Notes under the pieces: model-generated
Databases searched by the model: none
What the model was told of the DNA's origin: nothing
What the model saw: the letters and a program-made list of their open reading frames with translations, nothing else
DNA from: Lucinisca nassula
Lineage: Eukaryota; Mollusca; Bivalvia; Lucinida; Lucinidae
DNA: 64,000 bases
Assembly (NCBI GenBank): GCA_963580285.1
Contig: OY757020.1
Span: forward strand, 104,721,497 to 104,785,496
Direction: 5' to 3'
Position numbers and translations under genes: made by a program
Shown here: in pieces, positions 33,565 to 45,400 of the stretch
Numbering within the stretch: the first letter of the stretch is position 1
Layout: every line of letters begins with the position of its first letter

Positions 33565-34780
33565 TCCTTTGCAATTTTTAGGTCGTCTGTTTTTCGAAGA
33601 AAAACTTTCGAGCTATTGTCACCACTCCGGTGTCTGTGTTGTCGTCGTCATTCAAAAAGAAACCTTACCTTGGCTATAACTTCAAAAGTATTAGACATAG
33701 CCTCATGAAACTGAACACACATACTCACCATCACTAGATCTACATTCTGACCTAGGGCCATAACTATTGTTGATTATGGCTGAATTATCTCCCCTTGTCT
33801 GATTTTTTTTCTGAAACACGTTTTTCCCTCTCATTTCAATACTATTTGTAGCAGAGCCTTCAAAATTCACACGAATGTTCCTTGGGACAAGACCTTTTCA
33901 GTGATACCTTACTTTTTGACCTTGACCTGTGAACTTTGACCTATTTTTCAAAATTTTAACCAAAAACCTTAACCGTGACCATATTTCAAAAAGTATTTGG
34001 CCTACCTTTATGAAACTTCATACACTTACCATCACAAGAGCTACATTCCATCCAAGTTTCATAACTCTATCTTGCAATTTGACTGAATTATCTCCCCTTT
34101 TATTTCCATTTTTAGGAAAAATGTTTTTGTCACTCATTTCAATACCACAAACGATACAGCCTTCAAACTTCACATGAATGTTCCTTATGACAAAACCTTT
34201 CCATTGACAAAACCTTTCCATAGATTTTTGACCTGTGACCATGACCTTTGAACTTTGACCTAATTTTCGAAAATATAATCAAAAGCTTTTAGCCTTGGCC
34301 ATATTTGCAGTAAGATTTGTCCTAGCCTCATGAAACTGAGCACAATTCTGTATGATTACAAGAGCTACACTATTACCAAGTTTTATAACTCTGTCTTGCA
34401 ATTTGACTGATTTGTCTCCCTTTGTGACATACCAAAACACGCCATTTTCATGAAAACATTCCAGTCTGTCATTTTAATATCATAAATAATCCAACTTTCA
34501 AAATTCACCTGTGTGTTCCTTGAGGCAAGACCTTTCAATTAACTTCTTGACCTTTTAACTTTGACCTATTTTTCGAAAAACTAACAAAAAACTTTAGCCC
34601 TAGCCATATTTCCAAGAGTATTTGGCTCAGTCTCAATGAAACTTGACACAGATCTGTATTGTTAAAAGACATACATTTTGAAGAAGTTCTATATCTGTAC
34701 AATGCAATCTGACTGATTTGTCTCTGTGACATGAGAAAACAGACGAGCATGGCGCCGCTTGCGGTGCTCTTGTTTACCTT
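33565..34780. repeat. dispersed ~1.2-kb repeat with internal ~230-bp units
   Basis: It starts TTTTAGGTCGTCTGTTTTTC and ends GCGCCGCTTGCGGTGCTCTT. Inside, blocks such as TAGCCTCATGAAACTGA(A/G)CAC and TGACTGAATTATCTCCCCTT recur about four times. Its 5' part recurs at 37,440-37,708 and its end resembles 38,590-38,625. Confidence 0.65.
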
Positions 34781-35130
34781 TAAGGGGCATTATTTAGCTA
34801 TCGGTAAAAATTGCTTCCAAAAATAAAACCTATATTTCGGATAGTTTTCTTTAAAACAAATCAAATGGATGTGTTTTATGCAAAATGCGAACAATTATGA
34901 ATACAAGTTAAAGAGTTTGAGACGGATTCCCTGACTGTTTCGAACACTAGTTAGATCTATGTTTTATTTACCTGCAAAAACATATTACCGTTTTACTGTT
35001 GATAATACTGATCAATACTAACATATGATAAACAATGAACCAGAAATTGAACATGCAATTTAAATTGACATTTAAATCACTTGTGTGGAAACATTTTGTT
35101 TTTGTCATTATTTTGTTTTATTACATATAT

Positions 35131-35250
35131 AGAGGATCTTACACGAGTGGCCATTTCATATGACATTTATGAAACGAGCCTATGGCGAGTTTCATAAATT
35201 TCATACAAAATGACCACAAGTGTAAGATTCTGTTTATCACATGACATTTT
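35131..35250. repeat. palindromic repeat, P1 variant with a different core
   Basis: The outer arms AGAGGATCTTACACGAGTGG and ACAAGTGTAAGATTCTGTTT match P1. The core is TCATATGACATTTATGAAAC...CGAGTTTCATAAATTTCATA, as in the palindrome at 7087. Confidence 0.65.
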
Positions 35251-35744
35251 TAAATAGGATTTTATAGCCTTTAAAGTTGACAATGATTCAATAGAAACTG
35301 CTTGGTTGACATGGACGTCGTCATGATGTTACTTGCTCCCACCAAAGTGTTATTACACGTGTGGTCATATGATATTTATTACATTACGTTATCCACTGCT
35401 TATCAAAGACGTCATGTGATAAAAGGATATATGCTTAATAAACCAATGTTTTATGTATTGCTACTGAACAGGAAGCGTTCGTTTTCTACTCTTCAATAAA
35501 ATTCCAAATAAACCTAACAGATATGTACAAAGATATGTACAAAGAAAGTATCGTGATACTGTATCCTATTGCCTGTCTGGCATCACGATAGTATCATGAT
35601 ACATTTTTCTGGCGATACCCAGCTGTATTACAAGGATGTTGAACTTCTAATCAAACAAAACCAGAACGATTGTTGTAGAACTTGGCGTCTCACACGTGAC
35701 CCGAGCCAGGCTGGAACCTCTAAAAAGTACCTTTCCTTCATTTT

Positions 35745-35745
<1 letters not shown>

Positions 35746-35829
<84 letters not shown>
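35746..35829. repeat. (TA)n microsatellite
   Basis: About 42 uninterrupted TA units. Just before it, 35,675-35,718 is a short fragment of SINE S1 (AACTTGGCGTCTCACACGTG, minus strand). Confidence 0.95.
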
Positions 35830-35831
<2 letters not shown>

Positions 35832-35986
35832 TTGAATACCTACATACAGTCATTTTAAAAACCCATGTCATATTTTTCACAAAATTGCTAAAGCACTAAA
35901 GGACAATCTTAGAAATAATATATATATTGTAAAAATTGTAAAAAAATAAATAGAGTTTATTTGTTTTTTTTTTTGTTTTTTTTTTA

Positions 35987-36112
35987 TGGATTACGGTGAA
36001 ATAATTCACAAGTGTTCTAAGGCTTCTCGGTAAAAACCGAGTGAGCACTAGTGTACAACGTTTTTGCAGGAAGGCCTTAGAACATGAATGAACTATTTCT
36101 CCGTAATCAATC
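35987..36112. repeat. inverted repeat of ~125 bp
   Basis: GGATTACGGTGAAATAATTCA at the left pairs with TGAACTATTTCTCCGTAATC at the right, and GTTCTAAGGC with GCCTTAGAAC. The loop holds TCTCGGTAAAAACCGAGTGAG. No target duplication is clear. Confidence 0.65.
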
Positions 36113-36373
36113 AAATAAACAAAATAAACTGTTTATTTCATTTTCATTTATGTTTTTGTTTGAATTTTCAAATTTAGCCATTCTAGTTTCACCATCAGAA
36201 TAGTTCCATTTGGGGCATGAATCAGTCGCCATCTTCTTTCCATTTCAATGCAAAACTCATCCTATGCTTGTCATACAAGAATGTCATGAAAGTAGAACTA
36301 TATTATAAAGAAACTCAAACCTTGCGTTGCAGGTCTTTCCGCAAAAACATGAAATCAACATGAAATTCGACTT

Positions 36374-36950
36374 TTTATGCCCCCACATCGGCGATGCCGG
36401 GGGCATATTGTTTTTCGGTTTTCCGTACGTGTGCATGTACGCACGTCCGTCTGTATGTGTTTGTGTACGTACGTACGTGATCCTGTAACCTCATGTTAAG
36501 GTTTTTGTAACAGGTAGAGGCTGAACTTCTCGAAGTCATATTTTCCAAACCATTGGATGGAATCAGTTCATATTTGGTATGATGATAGATATAGGTCCAA
36601 AGATTTATTTGGCAACACCCCTACCCATGCCAATGACCTCAAGGTCAAGGTCATGGACTTAGAAATTTTGTATGTTAAAGACTCAGGTTAAGGTATTTGT
36701 AACATGTAGACACAGAACTTTTATGATGTCTTTGGTATATATTTGGTATTATAATACGTATAGGTTCCAAGTTTGATTCATCAATGCCTTCACCCATGCC
36801 AATGTCCTTAAGGTCAAGGTCATGGATTTAGAAACTTTTAATGTTAAAGACTCAGGTTAAGTAATAAGTTATAATGAATTTCCCTTATGCTAACAGGTTG
36901 AAGCGCGAAGCAGGCAAGCTATGCTGTCATGCAACAGCTCTTGTTCTAGG
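36374..36950. repeat. dispersed repeat starting TATGCCCCCACATCGG
   Basis: It begins with a self-complementary TATGCCCCC...GGGGGCATA. Two ~180-bp units follow, with TGACCTCAAGGTCAAGGTCA-type text, and it ends with AACAGCTCTTGTTCTAGGTG. Confidence 0.55.
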
Positions 36951-37252
36951 TGGGCCCCTGACGGGTGCATCTGTGTTGTGGTGACACATTTCTAGTTGTT
37001 TCCATGATTTTATCAGAATTTCCGCCAAACGGCAACTATTGTTTTTGTTGTTCTGACGTAAGAATGTTCGAAATGAAGTTTTATGAAATAACTCACTCGG
37101 TGAAATTATCAAATACAATTCACTGGGAAATATCAGTAATTCACTACTGAAAATGTAATAAACTTAATCATAATCATCATTGGATTGTTCTATTGATTCT
37201 TGGATTTGGCTAAGTTGGGTCACTTCTTAACAGATGAGTTCATTTATTTCAG

Positions 37253-37288
37253 TTGAAAGCCGGCCTACAAAATGCGGGACTACTGAAG
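37253..37288 (+). CDS. possible 36-bp exon
   Basis: It is bounded by TTTATTTCAG and GTAGGTAC, and reads LKAGLQNAGLLK in phase 0, which would join SET exon 1. It is too short to judge without transcript data. Confidence 0.2.
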
Positions 37289-37709
37289 GTAGGTACAATA
37301 CATGTTACAAATGCTTGACAACTCTAAATGACAGAAGCCTGTGTGATGTAGTGGTTAGGTCAGAAACCCCAACCCCCACTGAGTTACAGGTGAACCGACC
37401 AACCCTTCCAAAAAGCTGCCGACCCTAAAACTATTGTGATTTTTAGCTTGTCTGTTTTTTTTTTTCGAAGAAACACTTTCCAGCTATTGTCATCACTCCT
37501 GTGTCACATTTGAAAAACAACAACAACTTAACCTTGGCTATAACTTAAAAATTATTATACCTAGCCTCATGAAACTTCATACACATAATCACCACCACAA
37601 GACCTACATTCTGACCAAGGGCGTAACTATATTGTTAATTTTGGCTGAATTATCTCCCCTTTTCCGACTTTTTTCTGAAACACATTTTTGGCTCTCATTT
37701 CAATACTAT

Positions 37710-38340
37710 ACAGTTCAAAAAAAGTTTTGAACCACTGGGTATATTTCACAATTTTAAGAAGGAAACAAAATATATTTCTAATCAGTTGGTGTCTATTTGT
37801 AGGCCGATAATTGTGTTATTAACTTATTGTTTCGAACATAACCTACGTTTACGCATAAGTGAACAGGTGATCGATAAGTAGAGCAAGGGTAGGGGAACAA
37901 AAACCACAAAATGACCACAACCCACAACCAGGACGTTTTTTTTTTTCACTTAACTTTTCTCGATAACCGTGTGGTAGAACGAAAATCATTTCTGCAGCTC
38001 ATGTATGCATTCCAAGGGGTAGAATACCGTTCTAAACTGATTGGGCCCGGTCCCTCAGGCAATTGGGCTCAAAGTCAGTCAGGTGTCCAAAACCTATGGA
38101 GTCGGCCATGCTACCAGCCTTAGAATCTGCGAGAGGCATCAGCAAACTGGCAACTTTAAAAGAACGGACGGCGGAGTAGTCAATGCAATAAAACAATGCC
38201 AAGACAGGGTCGATTCATCATGTTTACTAGCCACAAGAAACCTTTTCAAAACTGGTATGTGCCTAAACTCCACAGTTTGTGGTTACCAAATTAGCACTGA
38301 TCCAAGGTTCAAGTTGCTCGACTGTCCGGTGCTGTTAAAA
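37710..38340 (+). pseudogene. Tc1-like transposon remnant
   Basis: It starts TA|CAGTTCAAAAAAAGTTTTGA, a Tc1-like terminus after a TA. From about 37,910 frame-broken text follows: an HTH-like SQSGVQNLWSR / ICERHQQTGNFKRTDGG / AIKQCQDR series reminiscent of the N-terminal DNA-binding part of Tc1 transposases. The DDE part and the right end are missing. A second fragment with the same left end is at 49,361. Confidence 0.55.
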
Positions 38341-38349
38341 CTGAGTCAG

Positions 38350-38560
38350 TATTCTATCCCATCAGGGCTTGGAGAAATAGATGGGCTGCACGATGCTTCC
38401 ACGCAGAGTTGATACCGACCGCCATGAGTACTGGTAATCTGCTGAGAATGTCTAAGCATGCCCAGGAAAACTGCTGCCAATCGGCCCGTCCATGCATATA
38501 AACCCTATTGGTTTTGTTGGGCGGCAGGATTGAGATGTCATTTCATCTCGATGTTTTGTA
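38350..38560 (+). repeat. SINE-like repeat R1
   Basis: It runs from CCCATCAGGGCTTGGAGAAA through GATGCTTCCACGCAGAGTTG to GAGATGTCATTTCATCTCGA, and lacks the 3' tail. Confidence 0.65.
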
Positions 38561-38835
38561 TCAATGCTCCGTCTTTATACTAATTGCCATGGGTGTATAA
38601 TGCCCCGCTTGCGAAGCTCTTGTTCCATCCATCTATCTACTAATACTGTAATCGGTCACATTTGACCATTACTTGTAAGTAACAGTTGATCTAACTAAAC
38701 CTTGACATTTAGTTATTTAGACGTGTAGTAGTTCATATTGTTTGCAGACTTGACCTGCCAAATACTCCTTTGAAAATTGCTGAAAACATTTTGTTTCTGA
38801 AATTTAGATCTGATTAACATTAAGGAAGCTGAAAA

Positions 38836-39213
38836 TTAATTTATCATATGACGTCGCGTCTGAGAGTGTAATAACGCCATGCATTAAATTCCGTAATCCA
38901 CTAGTGGATTAAATATGCAAATTAGTTAGTAGCGCCCCGTAACGTTATATGTACAACGTCGTTAACGACGTCACGTTTACTTATGGCGGAATATTGACTC
39001 TTTTGCTTACAAATTGTGAATAAATTGCGTTTTAAAGTCATATGATAAATAGAATCTTGCATTCGTGTTCATGTATTATTGAATTTATTAAACTCGTTGA
39101 GGAAAAGGAATAAAATGGTCGGCAAAGCCTCGCATTTTATCCCTTTCCCTCAACTTGTTTAATAACTTCAATAATACATGAGCACTCATGTAAGATCCTC
39201 TATATATAATAAG
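38836..39213 (-). repeat. palindromic MITE-like repeat P1, copy 2
   Basis: This is the inverse orientation of copy 1. TTTATCATATGACGTCGCGT starts the unique arm (ATCCACTAGTGGATTAAATA, TTACTTATGGCGGAATATTG). The 165-bp hairpin follows at 39,048-39,205 and ends GTAAGATCCTCTATATA. Confidence 0.7.
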
Positions 39214-39364
39214 ACCATAATATGGAACAGTTTATAAGGTTTCAAAGCTAAAGTGCAACAAATTATATTATTATATATATTTGCCACGGGCGTATTATGC
39301 GGATATATGTAGTTTGATGTTCATTTGGTGCAAAAAAAAAGGTTTTAATTTGTTTCTGTTTCAG

Positions 39365-39461
39365 CGCAGGCGCTTGTCCCCGGTGGCCGAGGCTGAATTC
39401 TACTGTCGAGCTGGCCACGACAAAGATATTTTTGATTTAAGATACATTTCAGACTATAAAG
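39365..39461 (+). CDS. SET gene exon 1 of those seen
   Basis: It is preceded by TTTCAG and followed by GTAGTT. It encodes RRRLSPVAEAEFYCRAGHDK and IFDLRYISDYK, the segment leading into the SET domain. It enters in phase 0 and leaves in phase 1 (AAA G). Confidence 0.7.
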
Positions 39462-42400
39462 GTAGTTTTTGCAGAATTTTCCTTGTTTAACAAATCTGGA
39501 TGCAATGATCCAGTGTGGAAATCACCCCTTCCAAATGTGTTTTGGAGAAATAGATAGGGCTGCATGGTACTTCCACGCAAAGCTGAAAGCGACTGCACAT
39601 AAGTACTGGTAAAGTGCTAATAGGGTCCAAGCCTGTCCAGACAAAGTGATGCCTTTCATTAGGCAACAGAGCTTGAGATGTCATTTGATTATTGCATCAT
39701 GGTGATAGCTACCTTTTGACACAATTCAAGTATAGGGATCAACCATGGTTTTTCATGCATAAACTTTTGCCATATCCCGAGGCAGCTGTTTGAACCTATG
39801 GCTGCTCTTCCAAGGGATCCTGCAAATGTTAATGCTGAAGTAACCATGGATGATCGTTGTTCTTGCATAATTTACACTTCCGACAGCAAATTGTGACGAA
39901 AACGCTCAAAAGCTCCACATAAATATGTTCTATAAAAGGGTTATCCTTTGGAAGCCAGGAATACACCATAGAACTAAAATATGGATTGTTCTTGTTTTCT
40001 TGGCCAGACTAGTTAGTTTCGGCCTCATCAGTGACCCCCAGATATTTTCAAAATTCCACAATGGAATCAATGATCCCAAAGGACAAGAAAATATAATCTA
40101 CACTATGATGTAGGGCAGGGAGACGTTTTACCGCCGCCACACATTCCCACACACCAGCTGCAGTGAAGTTAAATATGTTCTATAAAAGGGTTATTCTTTG
40201 GAAGCAAGGAATACACCATAGATCTAAAAAAAATCCATATAAAACTTCCAGTGCTACCGGCAAACCAACATGGTGGCTTGTTTACTATGACGTTGCTACG
40301 GCGTAACTCTATAGTGTCATCTGAAATGCTATGTTCATGGTTACGTTATGTTGTTCAATGTAAGGTAAACAAAGCCAGGCCCGTGTTGTGAAATCAAAAG
40401 TTCAAGACCATGTTCAAACAGCCTGCAAATTTCATGATTATTATAGTCCCGTTTTACGGGCCTCCGTGGCCTAGTGGATAACAGCGCTGACTCTTAGTCA
40501 TTAGGTCTCTCACCGCGGTAGGTTCGAGCCCCGTTCGGGTCACATGTGAGACGTCAGGTTCTGCAACGGAAGGTCAGGTGGTTTTTCTTCGGGTACTCCA
40601 GTTTTCGCCCACCTTTGATTAACAATCGGCTCGATATGAGTGAAATGAACTTGAAAGGGCGTAAAACCCAAACAAAAAAAAAAACAAACAAAAAAATATT
40701 CCTGCTTTGAAAAAGTGGGTGCATACATGTAAGTATATTGGATTTGTCTCGTCCTTCTACGATTCCTTAATTCTGTAATTCCGTGATGATAACTCAAAAA
40801 CCATTTGAATATTTTCGCGAAATGTAAAGCACAATGAGACAATGTGCAGAGCGCATGAACCATAATTCTGCATTGCCTCCTTTAGATTTATTGCCAGAAA
40901 ATTTCCCCATATACAGTCCCACCCATTGAGATGGGCTGAAAAATGCTTCCATGCAGAGCTGAAATGGACTGCACATAAATGCTTGTAAACTGCTGAGAGG
41001 ATCTAAGTAAGGCTGATGCAAATAATCAGATAATTGATTAATCGATCAATGAATTCCACAAAAATGATTAAAAATCATTACGGCTTTGTTTGAAATCGAT
41101 TATCTGATAAGTAAAATTTACAACCCAAAGCAGTGCCTTAAGTATCTGGATGAGTGGCAAACAGTGATTACTAATCGATTAAGGATCACAATGGTGAGAC
41201 TGATAACCAATTACCTTTTTAGCTTCGATTAGCCAGCCCTAGATCTAAGCCTGCCCATGCAAAGTGCGAGTCAGACTGTCCAGGCATATAAACATGATTG
41301 GTCAGTGCTCTGGATTTATATAGCTTTTGGTGCAATGAGTATTTTACACCCTGCTTTTTAGCTAATGCTTAAATGCTCATTTGCAATGCTTAACTGCTAA
41401 CAAACCAAATATTCCCATTAAGTGCAGCATACGAAATTCCTTTTTTTTTTTTGTGAAAACAAAGATTGACATTTCGTGTGAATTTTCTGCTTACAAATTA
41501 AAAATAGTAATGATCAGGAACTGATACAATAAAATCCCAAATCCTCCCCACAACATCACCAGGGAAAGAAGTCGAAACATTGAGTGACAACAATAAATAA
41601 AACAGACCACCGCCAAACCGAGTCAGCAGCTCTTTCCCAAATAGGTGGTGACTCAGAATACCCAAACGTAACCAAAAATGAATAACAAACATAATGGAGA
41701 AAGAATCAGAATCACCAACAAGACAAACATGAACTTGGACGGACAAATGCAACTAAAATGAACAATCAAAAAGGTAGGAAGAATAGGAATCATTAATAAA
41801 ACAAGGTGTATTTTAGGGAAAGAATTAGAACCACATACACAAAACAGGAAGGAACCACAGCAAAAGCACCGACAGGAAGGAACCACAGCAAAAGCAAAAA
41901 ACCTAGAATGCATAAATCTTTATCTAGAGCTCTGTTGGTGGAAGGGTTTGAGATGCCATTTCATCTCAGTGTCAGGTAGAAGTCAAAAAATTAAAAGCAA
42001 CATCTCCAATATGACCCTACATAGTGTTGACCGGGACATTGAACCTCGTTCAAACAAATTGTATGTTGAAGCTCAATTCATACAAATCCTTTCTATAACA
42101 CCAAGGGCATCATAATTATGTACATCTCTTACCTGAAAACTACATGGTAAATGAAAAGCGCACCTGTTTTATTTCAGTGAGATAAAAATCAACTTAAGAG
42201 TTTTCACCCTGTAGACTGCAATTTTGCTTCAGTCTTCATTAATGTTTACCTTAATGTTTGTTTTGATGTTATTTGGGTCAAGTTCAGATATGGGCCATGT
42301 TAGGTCTAATTTCTTGAACAGCTTGTTCACCCTCTAGAGGTCATAGATTTGCTGCAAACATTATTAAAAATTACCATATGGGTCAAGTTAGGTCAAAACA

Positions 42401-45400
42401 AGGTCAAATTTCTTTTGATATCCTTGATCAACCATTTGAAGCCGAAGTTTTAAAATGAAACTACACCTTGATGTTTGTTTTGGTCAAGCTTGAATATTGG
42501 TCATATTGGTTCAAAAACTAGGTCACTACGTCAAAGCTTCTTTACTTTCTAGAGGTCACAGTGTTTCTTCATACCTCTTGAAACTTTACCTGAATATTTG
42601 TCTTGATGATAGAGGCCTCTGTGGAGAAGTGTTTATGCTACTCGCCTTGTCAATCATGGAACGCAGAATCGATCCTAGGCTTCTCCAGACTTTTGGATGA
42701 GTCTTTAAACTGAGTTCCAGTCTCCCTGTGACCTTAGCTGTTGGTTGGACGTAAAACTTAAACTCACTTGTCTTAATATCTTAGTCTAGGTCAATCATGA
42801 CTCATGTGAGCAATTCAGGTCCATCTAAGTATTCCTAAACCCCTTGTTCAATTTTTCTTTTTGAAAAAGCCTTGTTTTCAGGTTATGCTGACCCCATGGA
42901 CATAGGGAATCCATGTTTCCTGTTAAATAATGATTTATCTTTTAATAGGATTTGGGGTATTTGTAAAAGAACATCTGAGAGCTGGAGACTTTATTCTCCA
43001 GTATGCTGGTGAAAAAATAACCAGTGAAGAAGCAAAAGAGAGGGAGAGGAAAGGAGCTGAGAACAAAATGTTCCTAAACCAATATAAGAACAGTACCCAC
43101 TGGTAAGCCAATTCTAGTAACCTAATATTAACCTAATTATATGGTAAAAATTCTTCAAAAATCTCCAGTGGGCCAATTGTCATCAAACTTGGTATGTAGC
43201 ATATGGGACTCAGGCCCATCAACGTTTGTTCAAATTATGATCCTCTGATGACCTTGATGTATTTTCTGCCAGGGTCAAATTTGGTCACATAGACTTTTGT
43301 ATGGGAAAAAGTCAAAACAGTATTTTTTTGGAAACTATTGCAGCCTGTGACCAGCAGGAAGCTGAGTGGATGAAACTATGGGGGTATTCAAGGTCAAGGT
43401 CACTTGTTGACCTTGGCCCAAGGTCTTTTAAATATGAAGTAAAACTTGTTTTTCACAGAAACCAATGGGAACTAGGGCAAGATTTTCCCACTTGACCTCT
43501 GGTGAGCATAGTGGCCCATGGGCTGCGTTTTTAAACATACATTTTTATTCAAGAACCTGTAAAAACCTTTATTTTCAGTTATATAACCTATATATAAAAA
43601 CCTAGGATGCCTGACATGGTCGCTCTAATTAAAACATTCTGCCAGAAAATCTTCAATTTCTTTCGAGACATGGATGCACTTGCAGTAGCATTGTGCAATT
43701 ATTCCAATGGACCATTCAAACCAGTAAGAATCTAGTTGTTATTAATGTAAATTTAATTAGATAAATATAGCTTGGAATGTAACTTGCTGTTTTTTTTTGT
43801 TTTTCTGAGTATGACGGGCTGCATGTTATTGTTTACACTTGCAAATTAGGTGATTAAAAAGAAAGGCAGGTCAATATACAATAAATCTTTCCGTTCCAAT
43901 GAACAAGATGTCTGCCAGAGCTAAAAATAGAAATAATCTTTAAAAGACAACTACTCCTATACCCTTGGTCTGATTTTATTCAAACTTCATAGAAATGTTG
44001 CTTAAGTGACCCTCTACCAACATAGCTAAAATCATGTTTCTGGGATGAACAAGATGGCCACCAGAGCTAAAAATAGAAAATTGTCAACAATTGGCTTAAA
44101 TGCTAAATGCTCCTTAGCCCTTGGACCAGTTTCATTCAAACTTCATAGGAATGTTGCTTAGGTAACCCTCTATCAAAATAGGTAAATGGGTTCAGCTTGC
44201 AATAACAAGATGGCCACCAGAGCAAAAATAAAAACAATCTGTAAAAGACAACTCCTCCTTTACCCTTTGACAAATTTCATTCAGACTTCATTCGAATGTT
44301 GCATAGGTGACCCTATACCAAAATAGCTAAAATGGTTCCACTCTGATCAGCAAGATGGCTGCCAGTGCTAAAAATAGAAGAAACATAAAAAAATTGCTTA
44401 AAATGCCTCCTAAACCTTTTGGCCATTTTCAGGTAAACTTCGGGCTATCTATCAAAAATAGCAAATATTATTCAGCTCTAATGAACAAAATGGCTGCCAG
44501 GGCTAAAAATAGGAAATATCTCTAAATGACTACTTTTCCCATACACATGGGCCAATTTGATTCAAACTTCATCTAGGAACGTTGCTTGGGTAACCTTCTG
44601 TTAAAATAGCAAAAGTTGATTCTGCACAGATGAAGAAGATTGCTGCCAGAGGTAAAAATCGAAAAACCTCAACAATTTTCATAAAATGCTAACTCCTATA
44701 CCCTTGGGTCAGTTTCATTCAAATTATAACCTAGAGGCTGCAAATGGCCCTTCTTTGGATCCACTTGTTATACAATCGATCAGGTGAGCGAACCAGGGCC
44801 CTCTGGCTCTTGTATTGATTTTAATATAACTTCACACAGGCCTTGCCTATGGTAATATCTTGAGCAAGTTTGACTTTCAAGGTCATAACCTTAAGGTCAA
44901 GGTCAATGTAGCTATTTTTAGAAAAACTGTCATGTATAACTGATTGCCATGGCAACAGAAAGGGGGAATATAAGAAAAAAAATCTTCTTTTCTGAAACCA
45001 GAAGGCACAGGTCTTTGATATTAGGTATAAAGCTTCAGCTAGTGGACCTCAGCCAAGATTGTTCAAATTAAAGCCCTGGGACCAAAAATAACCCCACTTC
45101 CCTCACCCTAGGCTTATATAGGGAAATCCTAAAAAACGTCTGTAACCAGAAGGCCCAGGGTTTTGATTTTTGGTATTTAGCTTCTGCCTGGTTAACTGCT
45201 ACCAAGATTGTTCCAATTATAGCCCTAGATTTGATGACATAGCCAACATTTTCCAACAGGTTTAAGCTGACTTTTTTTTTATCAAAACACTGAACTGTAC
45301 AGTAAACTTACATCTAGGGTGAGTGTTATAGGCTTATTTAGCCTATAATGATTTGAAGTGAAGTTTTTTTTAGAGATCTATCATGCTTTAAGAACACTGG

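Noticed and set aside
35569..35899. Open frames reading Tyr-Ile repeats
   Set aside because: Produced by the (TA)n microsatellite.
33336..37288. Including the small exons 33,336-33,381 and 37,253-37,288 in the SET gene
   Set aside because: They can be made to join exon 1 in phase 0, but they do not connect to the Tudor-like exon in phase and have no protein support; listed as low-confidence only.
40458..40545. tRNA gene at the start of SINE S1
   Set aside because: Same reasoning: three further copies with the same non-tRNA body, and no good cloverleaf.
41498..41913. Two minus-strand open frames rich in Phe, Leu and Cys
   Set aside because: Low-complexity A-rich plus strand; no membrane protein family recognised and no splice signals.
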